Assembly: GCF_020184175.1 (NCBI RefSeq)
Contig: NC_065530.1
Span: 43,067,260 to 43,131,259, forward strand
DNA: 64,000 nucleotides
From: Aphis gossypii
Lineage: Eukaryota; Arthropoda; Insecta; Hemiptera; Aphididae
Direction: 5' to 3'
This document shows, piece after piece, positions 11,561 through 23,550 of the stretch. Within the stretch, counting starts at the first letter, position 1, and every line of letters begins with the position of its first letter. A program made the position numbers and the translations under genes. The notes beneath the pieces are model-generated. The model was not told where the DNA came from, did not search any database, and saw nothing but the letters and a program-made list of their open reading frames with translations.

Positions 11561-12369
11561 ATTTGACATTTACCAAAAACCAATAAGACGTGATAGCAAT
11601 TTTTCTGAAAATGAATTACCTATATACTTATAATATATTAATATGCTTTGATCGCCAGAATAATGCGTGAAAGAAATTAATTGTTCTCATAAGTTGTTGT
11701 TTTATAATTAGTAAATGCCGCCGTAAGTACCGTAGAAAGTTCACTTTCTATCAGGGCTTGAATTTGAAAAAAAAATTTCGTTTTACGTTATTTTGAATAA
11801 AAACGTCACACAAATTTTGCGTTTATCGTTACCTATTCAGATTTAAAACGTACAATTTTTGCGTTTTTTTTCAGAATTTAAATTTTAAAAGCATTTAAGT
11901 ACCTGTTTCAAAGTAACAGAGCAATAGGGTATCACTATTAGCTAATGACAATAAAATTATTCTATTAATACCTACATATTAAATTTTAAAAAAATGTTAA
12001 TAATATTTAGGTAAATTAATTATTTTTTTAATGGTACCTTATATACTATGTATAAATAATGTTTAGCGTTATGTTTTGTTTAATGACAAATTATATATTT
12101 TGTTAAACGTTACGTTTGGTTTTGTGTTATTTAATTATTAATATAATACCTAATTTATCAATATACGATAATATTGAAAATGTTTACATAATTTCAAGTT
12201 TTTATTTTCTCGTTTCAAGCACACAATTATGTAGGTACATTCTTTAAATAATAACTATCAAAGTATACATATAAAGTAAAACCACAAATTTAATATAAAA
12301 ATAAAAGACAAACAAATAGATAAAAATAAATAAACAGATTAAAATAATTAAAAGTCTCATAAATGGTAA

Positions 12370-12645
12370 ATGATTGTCGTTTTCTGGTTCATATGGTTTC
12401 AGCCCAAAAACTAGCTACGTCTTTGGCGTTGTCACTTGTATTCATAACATCATCGTCTTGTGTGCATTAGTAAGGACAGATTGGGCATTGCAGAATATGT
12501 TTCATTGACTGTTCCATCCCACATTCACAAGTTGTAGGTGTCCCCATTTCTTCATGTTATCCTTAGTGCGTCCAACTCCTGTTCTCATTCGGTTTGAAGT
12601 TCTCCAAATGGACCATTATAATTGAAAAATTTCAAGTAAGTCACT
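12370..12645 (-). pseudogene. Degenerate LINE ORF2 C-terminal fragment
   Basis: On the minus strand, shifting frames read RTSNRMRTGVGRTKDNMKKWG, then CECGMEQSMKHILQCPICPY, then a segment ending ASFWAE. This matches the Arg-rich and Cys/His-containing C-terminal tail found after reverse transcriptase in jockey-like insect LINEs (family knowledge). Stops and frameshifts show it is dead. Confidence 0.6.
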
Positions 12646-13804
12646 GTCATTGGTCCTAAACTTTTAACTTGTATGAAATAAACAAATTAAACATTTTAAA
12701 AACAAAATAACTACTTTCCAAGCACTGCAGGTTAGCAGGGGCTGCTCAAGCGACAATACTACAATAGTGCACAAGGCAAAATCAAATTTTTCGGCCCTAA
12801 AATAATAATATTACCACTGTTTTGAAAATGCCGCCCTCTTATTAAATATAGTGCTGCTTTAGGCTTGAGCCTATTTCGTTGACTCCTTGAGCTAATAAGC
12901 TCGGCTCAGAATCTAATAATAATAACTTAAAGAACAAAATAATCAAGAAGCTATATATCAACGAATAGGTATGCGTTATTAACTTCAAATGACGTTTTAA
13001 TAAATATATTGCTATTGTATAAATACATTTTAAATAAATAATAAACTTAACGCTATGTTTTATAAACTATTTGGTGAATTGGTAGACTAAAATCTTTCCT
13101 CCTTGTGTTAAAATAGCTACATATGCTACTGCATGGTTTCACTAATGTCTGTGTATTCACCTATCTGTAAAAGATTCTGTAGATCATGGCAACTTTTTAT
13201 CGATGTATTATAATATTTATTATGTTATATCGTTGCATTAATCTAATATAAAAAATACACATTTTTAAGTTATTTTATTTTAATTAACTTACGTCCAGTC
13301 GGCCAATTTGACAAAGCATATATTACCTGTAAGGATATTTAAAATATTGAGTACTTATATAATAGTAGGTACCTATAATTAACAAAAGTTAAATTATATT
13401 GAATGGATCTCTATTATTAAGAATAATATATAAACGTAAGTGGCCCAATCAACAGTTCCAACGCTTTTAAACAATCAACAAATTATATACTTATTATAAA
13501 TAATTATTGAGGTAAAAAAAAAACTCAATAAGTTATTGAACATTTGAATAATTATTAATATTATCTAGATATTACAATTTTTTAGTATAATAATATAAGT
13601 TTAATTATTTTGATTTACTAAACTCTGTATTATTATATTTGTATGTATATATTTTACGAATAATTACTAATTAGACATAACGTATATGTTTTATTTTTTG
13701 GTTTGTAAATCATACAAATTATTCAATTTTGACAATTTGTCACTGCAGGCTACTTAATTGCCAATTGCCGATGTCTTGTACTCTTACCTAGTCTTCATCA
13801 GTAT
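12646..13804. other. AT-rich gene-poor sequence with a hAT-like fragment
   Basis: Near 12733-12905 a fragment beginning caggggctgctcaag and carrying later gagctaataagctcggctc segments resembles one-sided hAT MITE debris. I see no coding sequence, RNA gene or clear regulatory site in the remainder. Confidence 0.35.
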
Positions 13805-14795
13805 TTAGGGGCGTATTTAGGAATTTTGCTGGGGGGGATGAAATACATAATAATATACCCTTAAATACTTATACATAATATACATTTTTAAAATCCCCTA
13901 ACTTGTTATCAATTGAGAATATATAGTGTGGATCAAGTCGAAATAAGAATTAATACAATTTGTATAGGTATTACCTACCTACCTAAAAGCATTATTTGTT
14001 ATAAATTCATTCTAGCGCTTCAATGGTCGTTTATATTAGCATTTTCTACGCACCAAACGATTTACAAAATATTTTGATTTGTTTTAAACAATTTACAGAC
14101 ATTTTCAGTTTTAAATTTTAGATTCTAAGCGGAGCGATGAATGTATTGCTTTTACAATGATATAGATATGTGTTTTATTTTTTTATTTGTGTCTGTACAC
14201 GATAAGTAATCGAAATAACGCTATACGATTTTTCAACTTCAGTACCTATCTTGTTCGATTGGAAAGTGCATCTAGTTGGAGGTCAACATTTAAAATTCCT
14301 AGTAATTTTCATAAGCGCCTAGAAAAACAAAAACAAATTTAAGGAAAAACGGGAATTTATACGCAAAATTGGTTTTCGACAAAATCGATTTTGGTTTTTG
14401 GTGTAACTCTAAAACACATGATCGTATAAATAGGTAGGTAGGTACATACATTTTTCACTGGTTGTTTATATTAGCATTTTCTATACTCTATACAATTTTC
14501 AATATTTTTTGATTTGTTTTGAACTATTTATAGACATTTAAAGTTTACAATTTTTAAATTTTTTTTTTCTATGAATGTCAATAAAATTTTATTCGTTGTG
14601 TAAAATAGCTTGAAAATTTAATAAAAAGCTCCTAATACATTGTTAAAATAGTAGAATGACTACGATCAGAATCGTTTTTCTTATACAATGATATTATATT
14701 ATTGAATTCAAATTTAACACAATTCATTTTAGTGACCCACTCGTAACCTATTGCACAGCAGAGTGACACCTACTTGCCCACTTTTTTTTTTTAAT
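13805..14795 (+). repeat. Dispersed non-coding repeat family, near-complete copy A
   Basis: It starts with ggggcgtatttagg and a G run, continues through gattctaagcggagcgatga and tgcttttacaatga, and ends with gaattcaaatttaacac, a cagcagagtga motif and acttgcccac followed by T residues. The same landmarks occur in reverse order and orientation at 33750-35512, and as fragments at 32300-32460, 59780-59935 and 61000-62250. No ORF is seen, so a non-autonomous mobile repeat is likely. Confidence 0.7.
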
Positions 14796-15140
14796 ATAAC
14801 TCATAGTCATATTACTCATATTGTCTTTAAACGTCATCAGTTACAAGACGAAAAAAATAAAGTCTAACAATATGGCAGAAAGTCGGTACAAAAAAAAGGT
14901 CAAGTGTAGGATCTACCCCCCCCCCCCCCATCGTAAATACGACACTGGTCTTCATATTTTGTTAAGTAGGTATACACTACTATATAGAATACTTTTCACT
15001 TTTATTACCATATATAGTGTTTATTGTACATTAATACATTATACAAGTATTTCGTAACTACTTAATGTAATTTAATTAATAATAAAATATTGTCAAATAA
15101 AAATTCTAACTTCCTGTTTATTTTGTAATATAGGTACACT

Positions 15141-15960
15141 CAAAGGTGGGCAAGTTAATAAAAATAATTAACTCAAGTTAAGTTAAGTTAAGCTGATACA
15201 AGATCGATAAGTTAAAAGTTAACAGTTAACAAATTATAAATTTAACTCGATAAGTTAAAAGTTAATATGGAAAAAATATTAACTTAACTCAGTTTAAAAA
15301 AAAATAATTTAATTTTTTTTTAATTAGTACCTATGTAAATCACATAAAGAGTGAATGTGTAGTTCTAGTTTCTAATTTATAAATTATAAAAAGCAATTTT
15401 AATAAATTTTTATCATAATGTACACTGTATATACCATTTTACTTTTACTTTAGTATTATTTATTAATTTAAACTATAATACTCATCTCAAATTAATAATT
15501 TAACAAATATATTTTTCATATATTGTGTAGCAATCAAATGTCATATTATGTGAACACAACAATGGAATGTAAACATAACAATTGTCAATTTGTAATTTAT
15601 ATTTATTAATTTTATTAAAAACATTTCTAATTGCAACTCGCACAATATATAATTTACAACCAAGTACTTTATAATTAAATTTATAAAACAAAAACTTTAA
15701 AACCTTTAATTATACATTTGATTTGCATGTTTTATTACATAATATTGAAATATTTATTATATTTTATACTAATATGGTAATATTTACGTATAAACGAAAA
15801 ATTTTAAAATGTTTTTAACTTGATGGATTTTTTTTAAACAACTGAGAAAAGCTAAGTTATTTCAACTGTACATTAAACTAGTTAAGTTCATAAGTTGATT
15901 AGAAAATAAACTAACTAGTTAATTTTGTTTAACTTTTTAACTAGTTAATGCCCACCTTTG
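15141..15960. mobile_element. hAT-like element with ttaactt-rich interior
   Basis: The termini caaaggtgggcaagttaa and ttaatgcccacctttg are inverted repeats. Flanks both contain tacact, possibly a decayed target duplication. The subterminal regions are variants of ttaacttaagtt. Termini and interior resemble the element at 8015-8597, so the two probably belong to one lineage. No transposase ORF. Confidence 0.7.
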
Positions 15961-16287
15961 GCATACACTAATATGTAAATCGTTGTAACTTCTATCTTCT
16001 ATGTGATTAGAATAAAGATATTATTATAATAATATTTTAAGTACAACTTATTTGTAATTTTTGATTTGAAAAATGCAATTTTACATGATTGTATATTTGT
16101 ATTTGTATATAAATTATTATTATTAATTTTAGTATACATTAAAATTAATGAATATTAGATAATATAGTACCTATATAGTGAATTATAAATAAATTATAAT
16201 ATGTGATGCAATTAGTTTTGCTAATTTTGATCTTTAGCGGGAAATATAAATTTGGTGATCTTAAAGACCATAAATATAGATCTAGAT

Positions 16288-16465
16288 GGCCCAAGGGGAT
16301 TTAGTTGACAGGGGAACTAATTGACTCATGGGGATCTAGTTATCACAGGGGATCTAGTTTGCCAACGGGGATCTAGATAACCATGGGGATTTAGTAGGAC
16401 GGGGATCTAGATAACCATGGGGATTTAGTAGGACGGGGATCTAGGTGATACGTCACCGTTATAAT
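16288..16465. repeat. Degenerate GGGATCTAG-type tandem repeat block, copy 2
   Basis: Variants of ggggatctagataacc and ggggatttagtaggac follow one another. A 34-base composite unit is tandemly duplicated exactly (16367-16400 and 16401-16434). The right edge, cacc near gtgatacgtcaccgttataat, resembles the left edge of copy 1 in inverse orientation. It lies about 400 bases upstream of NDUFAF7. Confidence 0.7.
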
Positions 16466-16877
16466 ATATTATTATCAAAATCTCGATTAAAGATAATACT
16501 TATCTCTTATAATTTAAAAAATAATCAGTTTGCCTGAAAAAGTTACAAAAAATACATTGATAATTGGTATTTACTATTTGCCATTTGGTTTTTATATTTC
16601 ATGAATTTTAAATTATAATAGGTACATAATATTACATTTATTTTATATTTTTATACCCCTGTATAAAATGTATAATTGATTTATATATATTTAGTCATCA
16701 TTCAGATTACTGTATCTAAATATTGATACTTACTATAAAAAAAAAATTAGTCACTCTACAAATTATATTCTAAACAATGTGAACTCTATTATTTGTTTAA
16801 GAATTTTATCATACAAACAGAAATGAGAAAGTAATATATAAGCACATATATATATAGGCAGTTGAAGAACGTAAAAG

Positions 16878-19800
16878 ATGATGAGATTTTTAAGATTAAA
16901 ACCAAGATTTATTATTCGAACAATTACAACTTTTCAAAACCATGTATTAGTCAAACAAGACTTAACAAAATATTTTCAAGATAAAATACGTATAAATGGT
17001 CCAATTACAGTAGCTGAATACATGCGGGAATCATTAAAAACATACTATAATAGTGGACAAGTTTTTGGCTCTGATGGAGATTTTATAACATCTCCTGAAA
17101 TTAGTCAGCTTTATGGAGAAGTAAGTAAAGAATAATATTATCAAAAATTAAAATTCCTTTTAGCTTTTGCCTTTAAATTATATTATTTTGTGTTTCAGTT
17201 TAACTTTTTAAATGCATATATTTAATTTAAACTATATTTATAGATGGTTATGCTATGGTTGTTAAGCATGTGGGAAAAAGCAGGGTGTCCATCTCCTTTA
17301 AATTTAATAGAGCTTGGACCAGGAACAGGAGTAATGATGACAGACATGCTAAGAGTAAGATTACTATATTAAACAATATATTACTTACTCTTAAACTATT
17401 AACAAGTTACGCTCAAAAACGTTTATTTAATAGTAACAATATCATATACCATAAATGTTACATTATTTATGTATAAGAATATTATACACAAATTTTCACT
17501 AGATTTAGAAATTCTAGCTTTCTTATTATTCCTAAAATTCAGCAAAATATTGATTTTTGTGGTTAGTTTTTTTTAACACAAAATTGTACCCTAAGAATCT
17601 GTTTTTTTAGTATAACGGTATTGTCTATACAATTTTTTTTTTTTATTAAATTATTTACCTAAAAAAAAAAATATATATATGTAAAGCTAACCTATTATGA
17701 CATTGTTGAAAAATAAAATTCATAATTAATTAGTGTTATACATTTAAAATTAATAAATATTTTATAAGTAATATTCCTTAATATATTGAAATTTGTACAA
17801 AAGAGTAATGTGTAAATACCTATTGCTTTATAACAATTTTTAATTGTATCTAGTCCAAAATTTGTTAATTTATATTTTTTACATACATTTATATGATATT
17901 TATTTTTATCCTTAACTTTAGTTTAATACATAAGATTTATTCTGGATTTAAACATTTTTACCTATAACCATGTGCGATGTGCAGACTCTAAAAGTAGGTA
18001 CAACCTATACATTATTATAGACACTATATACTAAAACTATCACTTTTTTAAACGTAATGTGTTGTTTTTAATACATACAAAAATATAAATACAAATTGAA
18101 TACATTACACGTTATTTCTGAAAGAAAAGTCAGGGTTAAAATACAATTGAAAAGAAAAACGGATAATAATTTTATTAATAGACAATAATAGATAGTTACA
18201 AGTAAAACATTGACCAATAAGTTTTTAAATACACAATTACAATTAATTCATAACAGTTTTTAATATATAATAATAGCCATCATGTCTTTACATTAAACTG
18301 TGTATAGACTTTTAACAGAGTGAATTCCTCTTTTTCTAATTTTTCTAATTTGCCTTTAAAATATAATCTTAATTTGATTTAAGTCATTTAGGTATATTTA
18401 TTACGATTAATAAATGGGCAATTTTAAATTTTACTGTGCGCTTTAGTCCATAAAATATCACAGTATGTATTTAGGTATACCTTATACGTCCATATTTTTA
18501 AATTTCCTCATAAAACTCTGAAATTATATAACATGCATGAAACATGTTTCTAAAACTTGTGGGTTCTGTTTTTAAGGATATTGACAGATTTCATAGTCTT
18601 TCTTTAATATTTTATTTTCTGACTTGCAGTGGTGAGTGTTAAAAAAAATACTATGATATTATCATATATCAAGAAGTTCCACATCATTCTCATAATTTCA
18701 ACTAATAGCAGCTGCTGGGGTTATATACTCATGTAATAATTATTTATTAAGATACTTTTTAATTACAACTTATCATTTGTAAATTATGTATACTCATCTT
18801 GAAATGTAAAATTCTGTGCCATCAGATATAAGTTCAGTAAGTTCCCATAGTGGGCCTTCCACCTACAAAATCTACTATGACATCTTTACATCCAGCATAG
18901 ATAAATTAAATGATCAGCAGTACTACTATGCATATTGATGTTAGTTTTTTAACTAATAAAAGTTTAATTTTATTGACATTTGAAAGTAGAAATGATTGTT
19001 GTAACTTATTTTTATTATTAATTTGTAGGTACCCCTTTACATCAAAAGTAGTGACTTACAATTAATTATAAATTATCTATTAAGTACCTATCGGTTATTC
19101 TTAGTTTTTTTTTTTTACAGTTATTAAAACAAACTCAATACAGCTCACTTGATCTTAGCATACATATGGTAGAAACAAGTAAGAAATGTAGCTTAGAACA
19201 AGCCAATAAACTATGCAGTTCAGATTTAAAGATAGAGTCAGACAAATGTTATTATCAACGTGGTATAACATGTGAAAAATATGGAAAAAAAGAGATATTT
19301 TGGTATGAATCGATAGATGATATCCCTAGAAATACATTTAGTTTAATAGTTGCCCAAGAATTTTTTGACGCTTTACCTATACATAAATTCAGGGCAAGTA
19401 TAAATAATTGTATACTTAAGTTTATAGTTTTTATTATTTATTTACCTTCCTGTTTAGAAAATTAACGAGAAATGGCATGAAATAGTAATAGATATTGAAA
19501 ATTATTTGAGTGGAACATTTCGTTATGTCTTATGTAAGACATCTACAACTACATCAAATTTAATATCTACAGTATGTTTTTTAACTATAATATATAGATA
19601 AATATATTATATATTTATTGTTTAATAAGTAGATATTTTAAATAGATAGAATATTATAAATGTTCAAATCTCAAAAATGGAACTGAAATTGAAGTTGGGC
19701 TAGACGCCGCTATTATCATGCAGAAGCTAAGTGAGAGAATAATAATGGATGGTGGAATATTTCTATGTATTGATTATGGACACGATAAGCCTATAATTGA

Positions 19801-20287
19801 CACCTTTAGAGTAAGCTTTTAGACATAATTTTTTATAAACATTACAAAAATATATATTTATGTGTAGGCTTTTAGTGGACACCAACAAGTTAACCCATTA
19901 CATAATCCTGGAACAGTAGACTTGACAGCAGATGTTGATTTTGGCAGACTAAAAGATGTTGCTGGAACTGATGTCTTGGCTTTTGGACCAATAGACCAAA
20001 ATATGTTTTTAGATAATATGATGATTAATTTGAGATACCAGGTAATTTAAGATACTATATAATAATAATACTTATTGTAATGAAATTAATTTATTATATG
20101 TTTAAAGAATTTGTTAACCTTGACAAAAAATGAAAAAGAAGCAACATCACTTACATTTGGTTATAATAAATTAATGGAAATGGGTAAAAAATTTAAAATA
20201 ATGGGAATGGTACCAGCCACAATGGCACCAATATTATATAATTATTCAATTAGTGGATTTGGTTTATATAATACAATAAAAAAGTGA
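16878..20287 (+). CDS. NDUFAF7: NADH dehydrogenase complex I assembly factor 7 (protein arginine methyltransferase)
   Basis: Exons 16878-17120, 17244-17354, 19121-19393, 19458-19571, 19646-19810, 19868-20041 and 20108-20287 join in phase to 419 aa, close to the family's usual length. The basic N-terminus (MMRFLRLKPRFIIRTI) fits a mitochondrial targeting peptide. The MidA/DUF185 methyltransferase fold is recognised from GDFITSPEISQLYGE, the SAM-binding LIELGPGTG (about 102-110), VAQEFFDALPIHKFR and DYGHD. NDUFAF7 dimethylates an arginine of complex I subunit NDUFS2 in the mitochondrial matrix, early in assembly. Intron 3 appears to use a GC donor (agg then gcaagt), because only that site keeps phase. 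Two adjacent ATGs open the frame at 16878 and 16881. It converges on SURF4. Confidence 0.93.
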
Positions 20288-22293
20288 TAATACTATTGAA
20301 TTAAGAAAAATATAAAAACGAACACATTATGTATAGTATATATAACTTATAAACTTCCAAATTATGACCGATTCGATTAATTTTTGTTATTTTAGTAATT
20401 TGTTACAAATAATTTAATATTAAATATAAGTAAAAACTAGAGAAATATACAAATAACATATTTATATAATATATAAGTTATATTATTATCAATTAAGTAA
20501 TAGTTAATAATAATTAGAGTTCAAAATATGTAACATTTGTAAGGTTAGGACGTTTGAACATGTAAATTGATTGTGAATATTTTTATGTAATTATTGTACT
20601 CCAAAAATATTGCATATCAATTCAAATAGTCTAATAAAATCAAACTTCGCTTCAAGAGTTCACTGGTAAATTATTGTAATCATATACTGAATTTAATATT
20701 GATAAAAATAAACTTTTTGGAAATAATATTTTAGGTATGAATATAAATAAATAGTTGAATGATTAAAAATTCTTTTAAGGCTATTAAAAGGACATCTTAC
20801 CTACATGGGTTGTCTCCATCTAACTTCAAGTGTTTAACATAAATAGTTTATGTTTATACTCTGGCTCACAAGATAAGTAAACTATTTTGTGCATATCGAC
20901 TGACGGCAGTGACCAGTGCCAATGTTGTCAGTATATCAAATGAGTAGGGGATGTGTCAACTCAGACGCATATTTTTTGGGACATAGTTTACTACTCTTAT
21001 GGACTAGAGGATATAAATACTTATTAAGCTTCATTAGTTTTAATATTAGGAAAAACTTAATCTAATATTAAAGGTAACAACATTTTCTATGGTTTGTTTG
21101 TTAAAGAAGTTTTTTTCATTATGTCTACTAAAATATTATAATAAAAAAAAACACTTTCAAAAACCCACATATACTTGTGAGATGTCCTTTCAAGAAGTAA
21201 ATATTCAAAAAATAGGCATATTCACATACTCAACCAACCCACCAATATTGATAAATCAATTATTCAGTAAATTATAATATTAAAAAATATTCGAGCTATA
21301 TTACTATAGTGTTTATTTAAGAGGACATCATACCTGCATGTGTTATCTCAGTCTTACTAATGTACATCATAACATATTTTGGATCAGCAGAACCCATTTT
21401 ATGTTGTTAGTTTTAATATTGAAATCAATTTACCTGTTATTAAATTTAAAGGTAAGAATATTATCTATAATATCACATAGGCTTTTAATTTTAAAGTAAG
21501 TTAAAGCTATGTAAAATATTAAAACTTAAAAATACTTATAACTCATTTTATAATAAAGATATCAATAAAAGCATTAAAAGCATAGGTGATGCCCTAAATA
21601 AAATTCTTACCTTTCAGTTTGATTATAAGTAAATTGATTACAATATTAAATTTAACAACATAAAATGGATTCTGCTAAACCTAAATTTGCTGTGATGAAC
21701 ATTAGTTAGATGGAGACAACACATACAGGTATGACCACAGAATACATATTATAATGATATAACGTCCTTTTAATATTGTATAACTTGCCTAGTTTATCTT
21801 GGCCTTTATAGACAATTAAAATGTAAAGAACAGAATATCTAAAACTATATTATTTCACATATTAATGGTTGCCAAGTACCAAGTTTAACTATACAAGAGG
21901 TCACCAACTAATATCTATTATGGGGGTCCATTTTACCTAATGTAACTTAACAAAATTCCTATGGTTAGGTTAAGTCCAAAACACTTTTAATGAATGTTTT
22001 TAATCCTGAACAATGAATAACCAATATATTAAACTATAAAATATTTTATATACTTTATAATTATACAACCATCTGGGTTTGTAAAAAAATGTGCCTAGAA
22101 TCTACCAGTTGATGACCTCTGAATTATACTATATGTATTGAATTTTATCACTTATAATTCACTAAAACAAATTTATGATATATGATATGTGAATTTATGA
22201 AAATATCTAGTAAACGTATTAAATAATCAAATTTTATATATTTGTTTTTGAAAAATAACATCATAATATTAAATATATGTTCTAGAATAGAGA
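20288..22293. other. Intergenic region between convergent NDUFAF7 and SURF4
   Basis: It contains the 3' ends of both genes and a transposable element (20788-21769). An aataaa-containing stretch near 20630 could serve NDUFAF7. No other gene is supported; the short ORF around 21089-21277 lies inside the element and has no recognisable product. Confidence 0.5.
20784..21773. mobile_element. TTAA-flanked inverted-repeat element
   Basis: The ends read TTAA-aaggacatc and acgtcctt-TTAA. Both subterminal regions carry ttgtctccatctaac in inverted orientation (about 20810 and 21705). TTAA flanks suggest a piggyBac-type insertion, though a mariner-type TA duplication is not excluded. A second copy of the terminus (ttaagaggacatcatacc) near 21317 suggests a nested or rearranged copy. 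No intact ORF. Confidence 0.6.
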
Positions 22294-23550
22294 TTACCAA
22301 TTTTTTTTATGTTCATCCATTGACACTCCGCCAGGTCCTCTGAGTACAATCATTAATAAACCTCCAATTACTGAGAGTGTCTAAAAATAAAATAAATTAG
22401 TAAAGCACAAAAAATAATAATAAGTATTTATTATATTAGTATTATTACTTGAAAGAAGTCATATTTTAGAAAATCACGAAGAGGTTTTGTTTCGGGTATT
22501 GTCCACCAAGCGTTATAATAGAAATTTAAACTTGTTAAAAACAAAACAAGCACCAACGCACTAAGTTTAGTTTTGTAACCGATAAAAACTAATACCATCA
22601 TAATAGTTCCTAAAAAGTCTTGAACTAGCTAAAAAAAGAGTTGAAATGTTAATTATAGACATATTTTAACAATATTATAATTTCTTAAAATATAAACCTG
22701 GAAAAATGATATTTCAAATTTTAATAGCGTAATGAACATAAATGCAATCAAGCATCTTCCAGTCAGTTGCATATAATTCTTTTGTTTGTTTTCTCCTTAA
22801 AAACAATTAACAGATTAATTTTTAATTCTATATTTTAATAATATTGCAACTTACCCAATGATGGAATACCAGCAAGCAGAGATTTTGATTCTACTTCACT
22901 ATCAGCAAGAACTAATAATAATGCTCCAATTAATGCAAAATTTCTCAGTAAAAAATGGAAATCCCATAAAATGCTGTAGGCTACTGTCTAAATACAAAAA
23001 GCAAATACATTTCATTTATATGTAAAGTATAATCATCATTAGTTAAAGATAAAAGAGTAAGATAATCATAGTTCATATTCAAGTATTTTCAATGTAGGCA
23101 TGTTAAATTAAAATAAAAAAAAAATTTAAACAATCTTGGCTTACTTGTAATACAACTATAAAAAATAATATTCCACAAGCTATTCGAACATGTTTTTGTA
23201 GTAAAATAAGTATACATCCACCCAATTGTCCAACTAAATTAATAAGAACAAAAACAGTAGCCAAAAACATTCCACAATTCCAAGACATATCCATGTATCT
23301 GCTCTGTTCTGACCACTGAAAATACATTCGGAGGCCATCCTCTATAAATGTTGATATTAAACATAACCGAGAAGCTGTTGGCAAATATGCATTACAATTT
23401 TTAACAACCTATAAAAATAATGTGTAATTAATGAGTAATTTTTCAATTTTAATTACAATAGAAATTTATTAAATTGCATTTGTTGTAATTAATTACCAGT
23501 TCTGAAATATCTTCTGCTTTGTCAATATAGTTTTTAGGTATGAATGCCAT
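22294..23550 (-). CDS. SURF4: Surfeit locus protein 4 (ER cargo receptor)
   Basis: Six exons (23550-23497, 23408-23145, 22987-22855, 22795-22698, 22628-22449, 22380-22294) join in phase to 271 aa; human SURF4 is 269. RLCLISTFIEDGLRMYFQW, NAWWTIP and GPGGVSMDE are diagnostic. Several hydrophobic membrane spans are visible. The tail ends KKNW, a dilysine ER-retrieval signal. SURF4 cycles between ER and Golgi and packages soluble secretory cargo into COPII carriers. The start MAFIPKNYIDKAEDI matches the short cytosolic N-terminus of the family. Confidence 0.95.

Larger units (their letters stand above)
9043..12360. other. Gene-poor repeat region upstream of the transposase gene
   Basis: No gene is supported. 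The first about 150 bases probably include the promoter of the minus-strand transposase gene. Near 9405-9475 is a short piece of the dispersed repeat family described at 13805 (shared ttttagattctgag and gataagtagg-like motifs). A retroposed insert (10056-10137) and a nested inverted-repeat element (10685-11560) are listed separately. Confidence 0.5.

Noticed and set aside
14821..15057. Plus-strand ORF of 78 codons
   Set aside because: It includes a poly-C tract and AT-rich low-complexity sequence between two repeats; no coding character.
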